A stretch of DNA of 64,000 bases from an uncultured Clostridia bacterium (GTDB lineage: Bacteria > Bacillota > Clostridia > Oscillospirales > Acutalibacteraceae). The position numbers and the translations under genes are program-made. Where the stretch lies: contig CAMVEX010000015.1 of the NCBI GenBank assembly GCA_947166625.1, positions 1 through 64,000 of the forward strand. The letters run 5' to 3'. Position 1 is the first letter of the stretch; each line of letters begins with the position of its first letter. The notes below the pieces were generated by a model that worked only from the letters and a program-made list of their open reading frames with translations, searched no databases and was not told where the DNA came from. Shown here in pieces: positions 52,004 through 59,637 of the stretch.

Positions 52004-53755
52004 TTATTTCTTTTTAAGTCTTTCACACAGCTCTCTGTCAGGCGTTACCCACATTGTGTTATATGTGTGATAAATTACCTTGCCGGGTTTTCCGCCCGAT
52101 GGGCGTTTCAGCTCTCTTGCTTCCGTATAATCGACCGCGACCTGAGAAGAATCGCGTGCGGAGCTGTTATATGCGGCTATTATCGCAGCCTGACGGCAGG
52201 TAAGCTCCGGAAGAATATCTCCGTTACCTATAACAACAACATGTGAACCTGGGTATTTCTGAGTATGAAACCATGAATCGCTCTTATCGGCGGTTTTGAA
52301 TGACAGCTGTTCATTCTGAATGTTGTTTCTGCCGACGAGAATACGGTAACCGTCATCCGAAATATATTCAATCGGCGGCAGTTGCTTTTGAGTCTGAATT
52401 TTTTTACCGCTTTTCTTTTTGACATATCCCTGCTCGATAAGCTCCGTTTTGATCTGAGCTATATCCGAAAATCCCTCTGCCCGCCTGGCCGAATCAAGCA
52501 CCGATTCCAGGTATTCGGTTTCGGCTTCACTTTCCGAGATAAGATCGCCGAGCAGTTTTTCGGCGTTTTTAAGCTTATTGTATTCCTTGAAATATTTTTT
52601 TGCGTTTCCCGGAGGATTCAGTGCGGGATCGGCGGGAATTCTGAGGGGCTCATTATCATTATAATAATCCGTAACATCATAAAAAGCGGCGCCTTTTTCA
52701 AGAGAATACTGATGAGCGAGTATCAGCTCAGCAAAGATGCGATATTTATCTTTATCGGCGCATTTTTCAAATTCCTGACGTCTTGTCAACAGCTTCCTGT
52801 TTGAGCGCGAAATCAGATTTGTAAGAGTTTTTTGTAATTCTCTGCTCTGCTGCCCGCTTCTTTCATTTGCATTTTTTGAAGAACAATAATAATCGATAAG
52901 AGCCGAAAACGATGTAAATGATTCGGAAATAATCGAAAAACCGTATTGAGTAATATCCGTAAATGATATGTCAAATAACGCTCCGTCGGATTTTTTAAGC
53001 AGCGTGGGAACTCCGCCCGAATTGACGATATCTTTGAATCTTTCGATTTTTTGTTTAAGGCTTTCCGTCTGGCTGTCGCTAAGCTCTGATACCGGCTTAT
53101 CTCCTCCCGTAACAAGGCTTGCTATTTCTCTTGAAATCAAAGGAGAGATCCCTTCGATATTGCAGAGAACGGCTTGGGAAAGCAACTTTCCCTTTTCGCT
53201 TATTACTGCGTTAAATAAAACTTCCGTATCTGTGCTCAATAGGTCAAGTTTATTTTGCATAGGCGGCAGTTTATATTTGAATCCCGGCAATACTGCTCTG
53301 TCGGCAGCGGGGGAGTAGTCGCTTTTTTTCAGAGATTCGATTATAATTCCGTCTTCGTTAAGTATTATGAAATTTGCGTGCTTGGGCATCGCTTCAAATA
53401 TTATTGAATATTTAACGGGGTCGCCTATTTCGTTCCTGCCGCTTAGCTTGAATCGGGCTATCCTGTCAAATCCCTGCTGAGATATATCTTCTATCAGACA
53501 GCCGGTAAGATGTTTTCTCAAAAACATACAGATCATCGGCGGTGCAGGAGGATTTTCGGGCGATTTGTCAGTTAAATTCATGTGCGGCATATTGGATGAG
53601 GAATTTATGACAAGTTTTTTGATTCCGTTTCGCGAACGAAGATGAAAAATAAACTCCTCCGATGCAGGCTGATGGATCTTATCGATCCTTGAGCCGATTA
53701 TTTCTTTTTTTAATTCATCTATGAGCAGGTGAAGTGTAATTCCGTCGATCGGCAT
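52004..53755 (-). CDS. rqcH: Ribosome quality-control factor RqcH (NFACT)
   Basis: 583 residues. The NFACT-N domain shows the Asp-Arg pair in QQGFDRIARF (about residues 94-103), needed for tRNA-Ala binding and C-terminal Ala tailing. A long coiled-coil/helix-hairpin part (about 290-430) and the NFACT-R domain (SDSWFHTQKYPGSHVVVIGN) follow. Formerly called fibronectin-binding protein A. It marks nascent chains on split 50S subunits for degradation. Third in the operon trmK-nif3-rqcH, 2 bp after nif3. Confidence 0.93.
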   Translation of the reverse strand: MPIDGITLHLLIDELKKEIIGSRIDKIHQPASEEFIFHLRSRNGIKKLVINSSSNMPHMNLTDKSPENPPAPPMICMFLRKHLTGCLIEDISQQGFDRIARFKLSGRNEIGDPVKYSIIFEAMPKHANFIILNEDGIIIESLKKSDYSPAADRAVLPGFKYKLPPMQNKLDLLSTDTEVLFNAVISEKGKLLSQAVLCNIEGISPLISREIASLVTGGDKPVSELSDSQTESLKQKIERFKDIVNSGGVPTLLKKSDGALFDISFTDITQYGFSIISESFTSFSALIDYYCSSKNANERSGQQSRELQKTLTNLISRSNRKLLTRRQEFEKCADKDKYRIFAELILAHQYSLEKGAAFYDVTDYYNDNEPLRIPADPALNPPGNAKKYFKEYNKLKNAEKLLGDLISESEAETEYLESVLDSARRAEGFSDIAQIKTELIEQGYVKKKSGKKIQTQKQLPPIEYISDDGYRILVGRNNIQNEQLSFKTADKSDSWFHTQKYPGSHVVVIGNGDILPELTCRQAAIIAAYNSSARDSSQVAVDYTEARELKRPSGGKPGKVIYHTYNTMWVTPDRELCERLKKK

Positions 53756-53757
53756 AA

Positions 53758-54516
53758 TCAGCCCTCACAATATTTTACAGGATTCTTCTGATCCAAAAGA
53801 ATGCAGTCAATGTCAAATTTATCCGCAGTTTTTTCTTTTAAGAAAGGAATAACGGGATATTCTGTCTCATAATGTCCGGCTTTAAAAACAGAAATACCGA
53901 GTCTTTTGCTGTCGATAAATTCGTGATGTTTTATTTCGCCGGTGATAAAGGCGTCAACTTTGCCGGCAAGCTCATACATAAATTCTCCGCCGGCGCCGCC
54001 GCAGACCGCGACCTTTTTAATAATTTTATTGCTTTCTGAAAATTCGGTATGCGCGTGAAGCCTTGAGGAGATCAGCTTTGCCAATTCTGCGGGGCTTGTA
54101 TCGGCGATTTTTCCTATCATACACATTGAAGCGTCGGATCCGGAATCAAAGCGCTGTATATCGGTTAAACCCATTTTTTCGGCAAGCACACGGTTTACCC
54201 CGCAATCTGATTTATCGAGATTGGTATGAGCGCATATTATGCTGATTCCGTACTTTATGAGGAGCGCCGACGGATCATCAAAGCTGATAGAATGCAGAGG
54301 CTTAAAAATTACCGGGTGATGAGTTACGATCAAGTCGCATCCAGATGAATGAGCCTGCTCTATAACATCAGTTTCGGCGTCGAGAGCAAATCCGATTCTG
54401 AAGGTTTCTTTTTCCATACTGCCGAGGAGCAGACCGGAATTATCCCATTCGCACTGTGAATCAAAGGGCGCAAACGAATCTATGAAATTGTAGATATCAC
54501 TGATTTTTACTGCCAT
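53758..54516 (-). CDS. Nif3-like dinuclear metal-centre protein
   Basis: 252 residues, the short form without the inserted domain. Metal ligands are in VTHHPVIFKPLH, AHTNLDKSDCGVN and GEIKHHEFID near the end. Often paired with TrmK in Firmicutes, as here (20-bp overlap with trmK). Proposed GTP cyclohydrolase I type 2 activity is uncertain. Confidence 0.9.
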   Translation of the reverse strand: MAVKISDIYNFIDSFAPFDSQCEWDNSGLLLGSMEKETFRIGFALDAETDVIEQAHSSGCDLIVTHHPVIFKPLHSISFDDPSALLIKYGISIICAHTNLDKSDCGVNRVLAEKMGLTDIQRFDSGSDASMCMIGKIADTSPAELAKLISSRLHAHTEFSESNKIIKKVAVCGGAGGEFMYELAGKVDAFITGEIKHHEFIDSKRLGISVFKAGHYETEYPVIPFLKEKTADKFDIDCILLDQKNPVKYCEG

Positions 54517-55192
54517 TTATTATCGCCTCGGCTTTCCTGATAGTTTCTCTTAATTTATCGGATTTTTCGGGATTCCCGTAATTCATTTCGGCTTCGGCTC
54601 TGACCTCTAAATATTTCAGAGTTCTGCTGACGATCCTTGCGGAAACTTCATCGTTTCTGTATAACAAACTGCCGAATTGAATTGAGACTTCATCATCTTC
54701 AAGTGATCTGTCGCCTGTAAAAACAGAGCTGAATATAAGATAATCTCTTCCGTCATCGGTAAGAGTGATTTCTTCGGTGACGGAAAAACCGCTGCTGAAA
54801 AGAAATCTCCTTAAATCGTCAGCGTGTGATTGGGGCTGGAATATGAAATTATATTTTTCGTTGCATATCCAGTTCGCCTGTGAAAGTATTCGCGCGATAA
54901 GAGTGCCGCCCATCCCGCATATTATAATATCTTCCGCTTCATTTTCTTTAAGCTCACGCAGCCCGTCGGATAGGCGAAGAGAAATAAGGCTTTCAAGGCC
55001 TTCAGCTCTGACTGCTTCGAGAGCATTGTAAAGCGGACCGCTCCGCAAATCGCAGGCGATCACGCTTTTGCAAATATGATTTTTTATCAGATAAACGGGA
55101 AGATACGCGTGATCGGTACCTATATCCGCGGCCGAAGAACCTTGCCTTACAAGAGACGCGGCGGCCTTTAATCTCTCCGATAATTCAGGCAT
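54497..55192 (-). CDS. trmK: tRNA (adenine-22-N1)-methyltransferase
   Basis: 231 residues. The SAM-binding start VRQGSSAADIGTDHAYLPVY and the IIICGMGGTLIARIL motif are characteristic of TrmK (formerly YqfN). It methylates A22 in bacterial tRNAs. It overlaps the small DUF1858 gene by 8 bp and nif3 by 20 bp, giving a tightly coupled operon. Confidence 0.92.
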   Translation of the reverse strand: MPELSERLKAAASLVRQGSSAADIGTDHAYLPVYLIKNHICKSVIACDLRSGPLYNALEAVRAEGLESLISLRLSDGLRELKENEAEDIIICGMGGTLIARILSQANWICNEKYNFIFQPQSHADDLRRFLFSSGFSVTEEITLTDDGRDYLIFSSVFTGDRSLEDDEVSIQFGSLLYRNDEVSARIVSRTLKYLEVRAEAEMNYGNPEKSDKLRETIRKAEAIINGSKNQ

Positions 55193-55400
55193 TTATTTCC
55201 TTGAGGTGATTGTTGATCGAAGCAACGAGGTCATCTGCATCAACGCCGTGTACCATGCAGGCTTCCTCTATGGTTTCCATAGCGGAAGCGGGGCATCCGA
55301 TGCAATGCATTCCCATATTCAGAAGGAAGGGGATGATCTCGTTTGCGCAATCCAGCTCAAGTATTTCGCCTATTCTTAAATCCTTTTTAATCTCTGTCAT
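55185..55400 (-). CDS. DUF1858 small redox-disulfide protein
   Basis: 71 residues. GMHCIGCPASAMETIEEAC is the CxxC motif of the DUF1858 family (hybrid-cluster-protein-associated disulfide domain), found alone in many clostridia. The role is unknown; redox sensing or metal binding is plausible. The ATG follows AAAGGAGGATAATAAAT. It leads the trmK-nif3-rqcH operon. Confidence 0.88.
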   Translation of the reverse strand: MTEIKKDLRIGEILELDCANEIIPFLLNMGMHCIGCPASAMETIEEACMVHGVDADDLVASINNHLKEINA

Positions 55401-55543
55401 ATTTATTATCCTCCTTTTTGGGAATTATCTCACATATCAAATACTTTTGCAATCCGAAACACCGAAAATTTCAATTAAATTCAAATATATAATTCTACTT
55501 GTGTGCAACTTTTATAAAATTCAAAATATTTTGTGAAAAACTA

Positions 55544-55572
55544 TTGACAAATCGTATAATCGGTGGTATATT
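55544..55572 (+). promoter_or_regulatory. Promoter of the structured noncoding RNA
   Basis: TTGACA (55544-55549), 17-bp spacer, TATATT (55567-55572). Transcription would begin near 55579. No open reading frame follows before the terminator. Confidence 0.85.
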
Positions 55573-55578
55573 TAAGTC

Positions 55579-55840
55579 ACAGAAAAGGTCAACGGAGCGA
55601 CCTTCCTGTTAACGATATAGTTGGCAAAGGAAATCAAAACGCCCGTGATTAAGAAAGGATGTGGGCCCAATGTACACAATATCCTCAGTCGGGTTCACAG
55701 CCGGCTGCCCGAAGGAAGTTTAACGGCATGCGTGCCGTACATATTATCGTGTAGATTGATGAAGCAGTACGGCTGTGAATCCGGAAACACAATTTAATAG
55801 TGATTATCCTCCGATTTTAATTCGGAGGATTTTATTTTTT
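55579..55840 (+). ncRNA. Free-standing structured noncoding RNA, family not assigned
   Basis: About 262 nt with its own sigma-A promoter and a strong terminator (ATCCTCCGA/TCGGAGGAT stem at 55806-55830, then TTTATTTTTT). Structure seen: a 5' hairpin AAGGTC/GACCTT (55585-55604); a long stem GGGTTCACAGCCG (55691-55703) with CGGCTGTGAATCC (55770-55782, one G-U pair); inside it a perfect hairpin ACGGCA-TGCG-TGCCGT (55723-55738) and CTGC/GCAG pairing, giving a multi-branched fold. This fold is not rod-like 6S RNA, and SRP, RNase P and tmRNA hallmarks are absent. The raiA-motif RNA of Firmicutes is one candidate, but I cannot confirm it. It lies upstream of hprK; a stand-alone RNA is more likely than an hprK leader because of the terminator. 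Confidence 0.7.
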
Positions 55841-55901
55841 CTCTTGATTTTTTTATATCTTACTGTATAATAATTTTATAAAATCAGAATGAGAGAGTAA
55901 T

Positions 55902-56867
55902 ATGACAGAATATTCCGTTTCATTAAAAACCATGATAGAGGCTCTGTCTTTTGAGGTCCTGTTTACTCCGAGAGATATTTCCGAAATCATGATAACCACT
56001 CAGGATGTCAACCGTCCCGGTCTGATGTTGGCGGGCTATGAAACATATTTCGATCCCAGGCGAGTGCAGTTTATGGGCCTTGCCGAGATGGAATATGCCA
56101 AAAGTCAGGGGCCGGAGGGCGCTCATAACTGCTTTGAGCGTTTCCTTGCGAGGAAACCCGCTCTGGTCATCGTGTCAAGAGGCATAGAGCCGAGCGAAGA
56201 TTTTATGGAGCTTGCAAAAAAATATGAGGTTCCGATTGTATCTTCTTCCGATTCGACTTCCGGCTGCATGTCCGCCACTATTTCATATCTCGGAGTAGAA
56301 CTTGCCCCGAGGATCACCCGCCACGGTGTTCTTGTTGAGGTTTACGGCGAAGGTGTTCTTTTGCTTGGTGACAGCGGTGTAGGTAAGAGCGAAACTGCGC
56401 TTGAGCTTGTCAACAGAGGCCACAGACTTATAGCCGATGATGCGGTCGAGATTAGGAAGGTATCAAACAATACTCTTGTAGGCTCCGCTCCCGATAATAT
56501 ACGGCATTTTATTGAACTCAGAGGCGTAGGAGTTTTGAATGTCAGAAGACTGTTCGGCGTCGGCGCTGTCAAAATGACCGAAAAAATAGATATGGTCATC
56601 CAGCTTGAGATATGGGACGGAGAAAAGGTCTATGACAGGCTCGGGCTTGAGGATGAATTCGTAAATATACTTGATGTCGATATTCCCGTAAATGTTGTTC
56701 CGGTCAAACCGGGCAGAAACCTTGCCATCATCATTGAAGCGGCAGCCAAAAATAACCGCGAAAAGAAAATGGGTTATAACGCGGCCAGAGAGCTGCTTAA
56801 TAAACTCGGCATGAATGATGATGTTACACCAAGTGAAAAAGAATTGGCCTATTGGCATGATTTTTAA
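55902..56867 (+). CDS. hprK: HPr kinase/phosphorylase
   Basis: 321 residues. N-terminal domain about 1-135; the C-terminal kinase domain has Walker A LLGDSGVGKSETALEL (about 153-168) and the HPrK signature LEIWDGEKVYDRLGLEDEF. It phosphorylates HPr on Ser46 in response to glycolytic intermediates and controls carbon catabolite repression. The ATG follows GAGAGAGTAAT. The ROK glucokinase starts 16 bp downstream, so sugar sensing and phosphorylation are linked. Confidence 0.95.
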   Translation: MTEYSVSLKTMIEALSFEVLFTPRDISEIMITTQDVNRPGLMLAGYETYFDPRRVQFMGLAEMEYAKSQGPEGAHNCFERFLARKPALVIVSRGIEPSEDFMELAKKYEVPIVSSSDSTSGCMSATISYLGVELAPRITRHGVLVEVYGEGVLLLGDSGVGKSETALELVNRGHRLIADDAVEIRKVSNNTLVGSAPDNIRHFIELRGVGVLNVRRLFGVGAVKMTEKIDMVIQLEIWDGEKVYDRLGLEDEFVNILDVDIPVNVVPVKPGRNLAIIIEAAAKNNREKKMGYNAARELLNKLGMNDDVTPSEKELAYWHDF

Positions 56868-56883
56868 CAGCGGAGGTATAAAT

Positions 56884-57831
56884 ATGTACAGAATAGGTGT
56901 AGATCTCGGTGGTCGCCGTATCATTAAAAAAGTAATTTCGGAGGATCTTAAAATCGTCGGCAGGGGAGTTGTAAAGACAAATTGCCCGAGACCGGCAGAG
57001 GAAATTTTTGACGATATCGCCAAGGCGATCGATATCGCCGTCTCTGACGCGGGAATTTCAAAGGATGAAATCTCATCTGTCGGCGTCGGCACTCCCGGTA
57101 CCGTCAATAAATCCAACGGATATATTGAATTTGCCAATAATCTCGGATTCAAGCAGGTTCCCGCAAAAGAAATGCTTGAAAAGAGAGTTGGCATCACCTG
57201 CTATATTGATAATGACGCTAACTGTGCGGCTCTCGGTGAGGCTGTAGCCGGTGTAGGCAAGGGGTCAAAGAATTTTGTGGCGATCACTCTCGGCACGGGC
57301 GTCGGTTCCGGTATCATTATCGACGGCAAGATCATTAACGGCGCAAACTATGCCGCGGGTGAAATGGGTCATATGGTCATCAGCGTTGACGGCGAGCAGT
57401 GTAACTGCGGCAGAAGAGGCTGCTGGGAGCAGTATGCTTCGGCTACCGCTCTTATCAGGCAGACCAAAGACGCCATGAAACATCATCAGGACAGTGTGAT
57501 GTGGGATCTTGTTGAAGAGAATATTGAGAATACTACAGGACGTACAGCTTTTGACGCTATGCGCAAGGGTGACGCGGCCGCAAAGCAGGTCGTTGACAGA
57601 TATGTTTATTATGTTGCTGTCGGTCTTGTAAATATCATAAATGCTCTCCAGCCTGAATTTATATGCCTCGGCGGAGGTATCGCAAACGAGAGAGAAACTC
57701 TTCTTGCCCCTGTCAGACAGCACGTATTCAGAGAGAGATACAGCCATTATTCAAACATACAGACTGAAATCGTTTCCGCAGAGCTCGGCAATGACGCCGG
57801 TATATTCGGCGCGGCTCTTCTTGATTCATGA
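56884..57831 (+). CDS. glcK: ROK-family glucokinase, N-terminal motif altered by probable adapter sequence
   Basis: 315 residues from the ATG at 56884, which has AGCGGAGGTATAAAT upstream. ROK features are present: GVGTPGTVN, YIDNDANCAALGE, the AAGEMGHMVI catalytic region and the zinc motif CNCGRRGCWEQYAS. It should phosphorylate glucose with ATP. The phosphate-binding motif near the start, normally DLGGT-N-I-x-x-G, reads DLGGRRIIKK. The DNA there (56897-56925) equals the reverse complement of the 29-base Illumina P5 adapter and is followed by AAAAAA. The true six codons have most likely been overwritten during assembly, without changing length or frame. Confidence 0.92.
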   Translation: MYRIGVDLGGRRIIKKVISEDLKIVGRGVVKTNCPRPAEEIFDDIAKAIDIAVSDAGISKDEISSVGVGTPGTVNKSNGYIEFANNLGFKQVPAKEMLEKRVGITCYIDNDANCAALGEAVAGVGKGSKNFVAITLGTGVGSGIIIDGKIINGANYAAGEMGHMVISVDGEQCNCGRRGCWEQYASATALIRQTKDAMKHHQDSVMWDLVEENIENTTGRTAFDAMRKGDAAAKQVVDRYVYYVAVGLVNIINALQPEFICLGGGIANERETLLAPVRQHVFRERYSHYSNIQTEIVSAELGNDAGIFGAALLDS

Positions 57832-58730
57832 TTATTGATTTTGACGGGTTTTTCAAAGAAAATCAGATAGAATACAAGGTCGATGAGCCCCTTTCTCATT
57901 ATCTTACGTTTAAGGTGGGCGGTCCTTGTAAATATATGGTTTTCCCTGACAGCGAGGCGAAAGCCGTTGATCTGATTAGCTTTTTGCGTAATAGCGGCGC
58001 CGATTATTATATTCTCGGTAACGGAAGCAATCTCCTTGCTTATGATTCCGGTTACAGCGGCGTTATTGTAAACACTCAAAAGCTTGATGCCGTTTCTCTT
58101 TCCGGAGAGACTTTGACTTGTTTATCCGGTACACCGTTGATAAAAGTGTGCCGCCTTGCCCTTGAAAATTCTTTGACCGGTATGGAATGCCTTTACGGTA
58201 TTCCGGGCACGGTCGGCGGTGCAGTCTATATGAATGCGGGAGCTTACGGCGGCGAGGTCAAAGATATTATTGTTTCGGCAGGCGTTGTTGATGAATGCGG
58301 CAGCATCAGTTCCGTTAATAAAACGGATATGGATTTAGGTTACAGAAGAAGCTGTTTTTCTGAGAATAATTCATTTATTTTATCCGCTGCGTTTAATCTT
58401 CGTCCCGGTGATAAATCTTTGATAAAAGCAGAAATGAATGAGCTTTTGCAAAAAAGAAAAGATAAGCAGCCGCTTGAATATCCGAGCGCCGGAAGCACAT
58501 TTAAGCGCCCCGAGGATTATTATGCCGGCGCTTTGATCGAAGAATCCGGATTAAAGGGATTCTCGGTCGGCGGAGCTTGCGTCAGCGAGAAACACGCGGG
58601 CTTTGTTATCAATAAAGGCGGCGCGACCTGTGATGATATACTCAGGGTCATTGAGCATTGCCGCGAGAAGGTATTCAAAGACAGCGGAGTTTTACTTGAA
58701 ACTGAAGTTAAAATAATCGGTCAGGTGTGA
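57828..58730 (+). CDS. murB: UDP-N-acetylenolpyruvoylglucosamine reductase
   Basis: 300 residues, type II MurB without the extra insertion. FAD-binding GNGSNLLAYDSGYSGVIV, GIPGTVGGAVYMNAGAYGGE, and catalytic SAGSTFKRPE (Ser) and GLKGFSVGGACVSEKHAGF are present. It makes UDP-MurNAc for peptidoglycan. It overlaps glcK by 4 bp, and whiA follows after 1 base. Confidence 0.96.
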   Translation: MIIDFDGFFKENQIEYKVDEPLSHYLTFKVGGPCKYMVFPDSEAKAVDLISFLRNSGADYYILGNGSNLLAYDSGYSGVIVNTQKLDAVSLSGETLTCLSGTPLIKVCRLALENSLTGMECLYGIPGTVGGAVYMNAGAYGGEVKDIIVSAGVVDECGSISSVNKTDMDLGYRRSCFSENNSFILSAAFNLRPGDKSLIKAEMNELLQKRKDKQPLEYPSAGSTFKRPEDYYAGALIEESGLKGFSVGGACVSEKHAGFVINKGGATCDDILRVIEHCREKVFKDSGVLLETEVKIIGQV

Positions 58731-58731
58731 T

Positions 58732-59637
58732 ATGTCTTTTTCATCGGAAATTAAAAATGAGCTTTGCGCTCTTGATAATATCCGGCCATGCTGTTACCAT
58801 GCACAAGTCTATGGGCTTGTGCTTTTTGCGCATTTCAGCAATTTGAATTTGTCTATTACCACGGAGCACAGGAGCATATATGAATTATACTGTGATTCAT
58901 TGAGAAGATATGTCGGCATTGAGCCCGAGACAGATGAATCGGGAATTCGCAAGCTTACCGCTTATGTTGTAAACGAAACCGATAAGAAAAAGTTATTTGA
59001 TAAATTCGGTCATACGGGCAATGAAGCGAGTTTAAGGATCAATTACGCTAATTTAGCTAATGAATGCTGCGTGAGTTCTTTTCTCAGAGGGGTTTTTCTT
59101 GCCTGCGGATCGGTCTCAGACCCTAACAGAACATATCATCTTGAATTTGTTGTGCCTTATAAAAAACTTTGCAATGATTTGATAAAGATAATCGGCGAGC
59201 TTGATCTTGAGCCTAAATATATCCAGCGCAAAGGCAATCACATCGTTTATTTTAAGGACAGCGAAAGTATAGAAGATTTTCTTGCTTATATCGGAGCGCA
59301 GAATTCCTCGCTCTATATAATGAATGTAAAAATCGAGAAGGATATAAAGAATAAAGTTAACAGAAAACTGAATTTTGAATATCACAATCTCGATAAGACC
59401 TTATCCGCTTCAAAAAAACAAATCGAAGCCATAAAATATATTAAGGGCGGTGCGGGATTCGGAGTTTTACCCGAAAGCCTTAAAGAAATTGCCCTCCTTC
59501 GCCTTGAAAATCCCGATGATTCTCTGACGGATCTTGCAGAGATGTGTGACGGACGGATTTCCAAATCCGGCATTAAGCACAGATTGGATAAAATCATACA
59601 AATAGCCGACGATCTTAAAAACAGCGGAGAAAAATAA
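58732..59637 (+). CDS. whiA: Sporulation/division regulator WhiA
   Basis: 301 residues. Homing-endonuclease-like LAGLIDADG fold (about 1-215), with FLRGVFLACGSVSDPNRTYH, and a C-terminal helix-turn-helix (ENPDDSLTDLAEMCDGRISK). It is a DNA-binding protein conserved in Gram-positive bacteria, linked to cell division. The usual neighbours rapZ and yvcK are absent; murB and dnaE flank it instead. Ends at the dnaE start (1-base overlap). Confidence 0.95.
   Translation: MSFSSEIKNELCALDNIRPCCYHAQVYGLVLFAHFSNLNLSITTEHRSIYELYCDSLRRYVGIEPETDESGIRKLTAYVVNETDKKKLFDKFGHTGNEASLRINYANLANECCVSSFLRGVFLACGSVSDPNRTYHLEFVVPYKKLCNDLIKIIGELDLEPKYIQRKGNHIVYFKDSESIEDFLAYIGAQNSSLYIMNVKIEKDIKNKVNRKLNFEYHNLDKTLSASKKQIEAIKYIKGGAGFGVLPESLKEIALLRLENPDDSLTDLAEMCDGRISKSGIKHRLDKIIQIADDLKNSGEK

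Noticed and set aside
55579-55840. 6S RNA, SRP RNA or tmRNA
   Set aside because: The fold is multi-branched rather than a long rod, the SRP GGAAGCAGC motif is absent, and no tmRNA tag frame or tRNA-like ends are seen.
55579-55901. hprK leader riboswitch
   Set aside because: A strong terminator separates the RNA from hprK and no alternative antiterminator pairing was evident, so a separate RNA gene is preferred.
56884-56940. Natural evolution of an unusual ROK glucokinase with a DLGGRRIIKK motif
   Set aside because: The DNA, not only the protein, equals the P5 adapter over 29 bases and is followed by poly-A. The other ROK motifs are conserved, so an artefact is far more likely.
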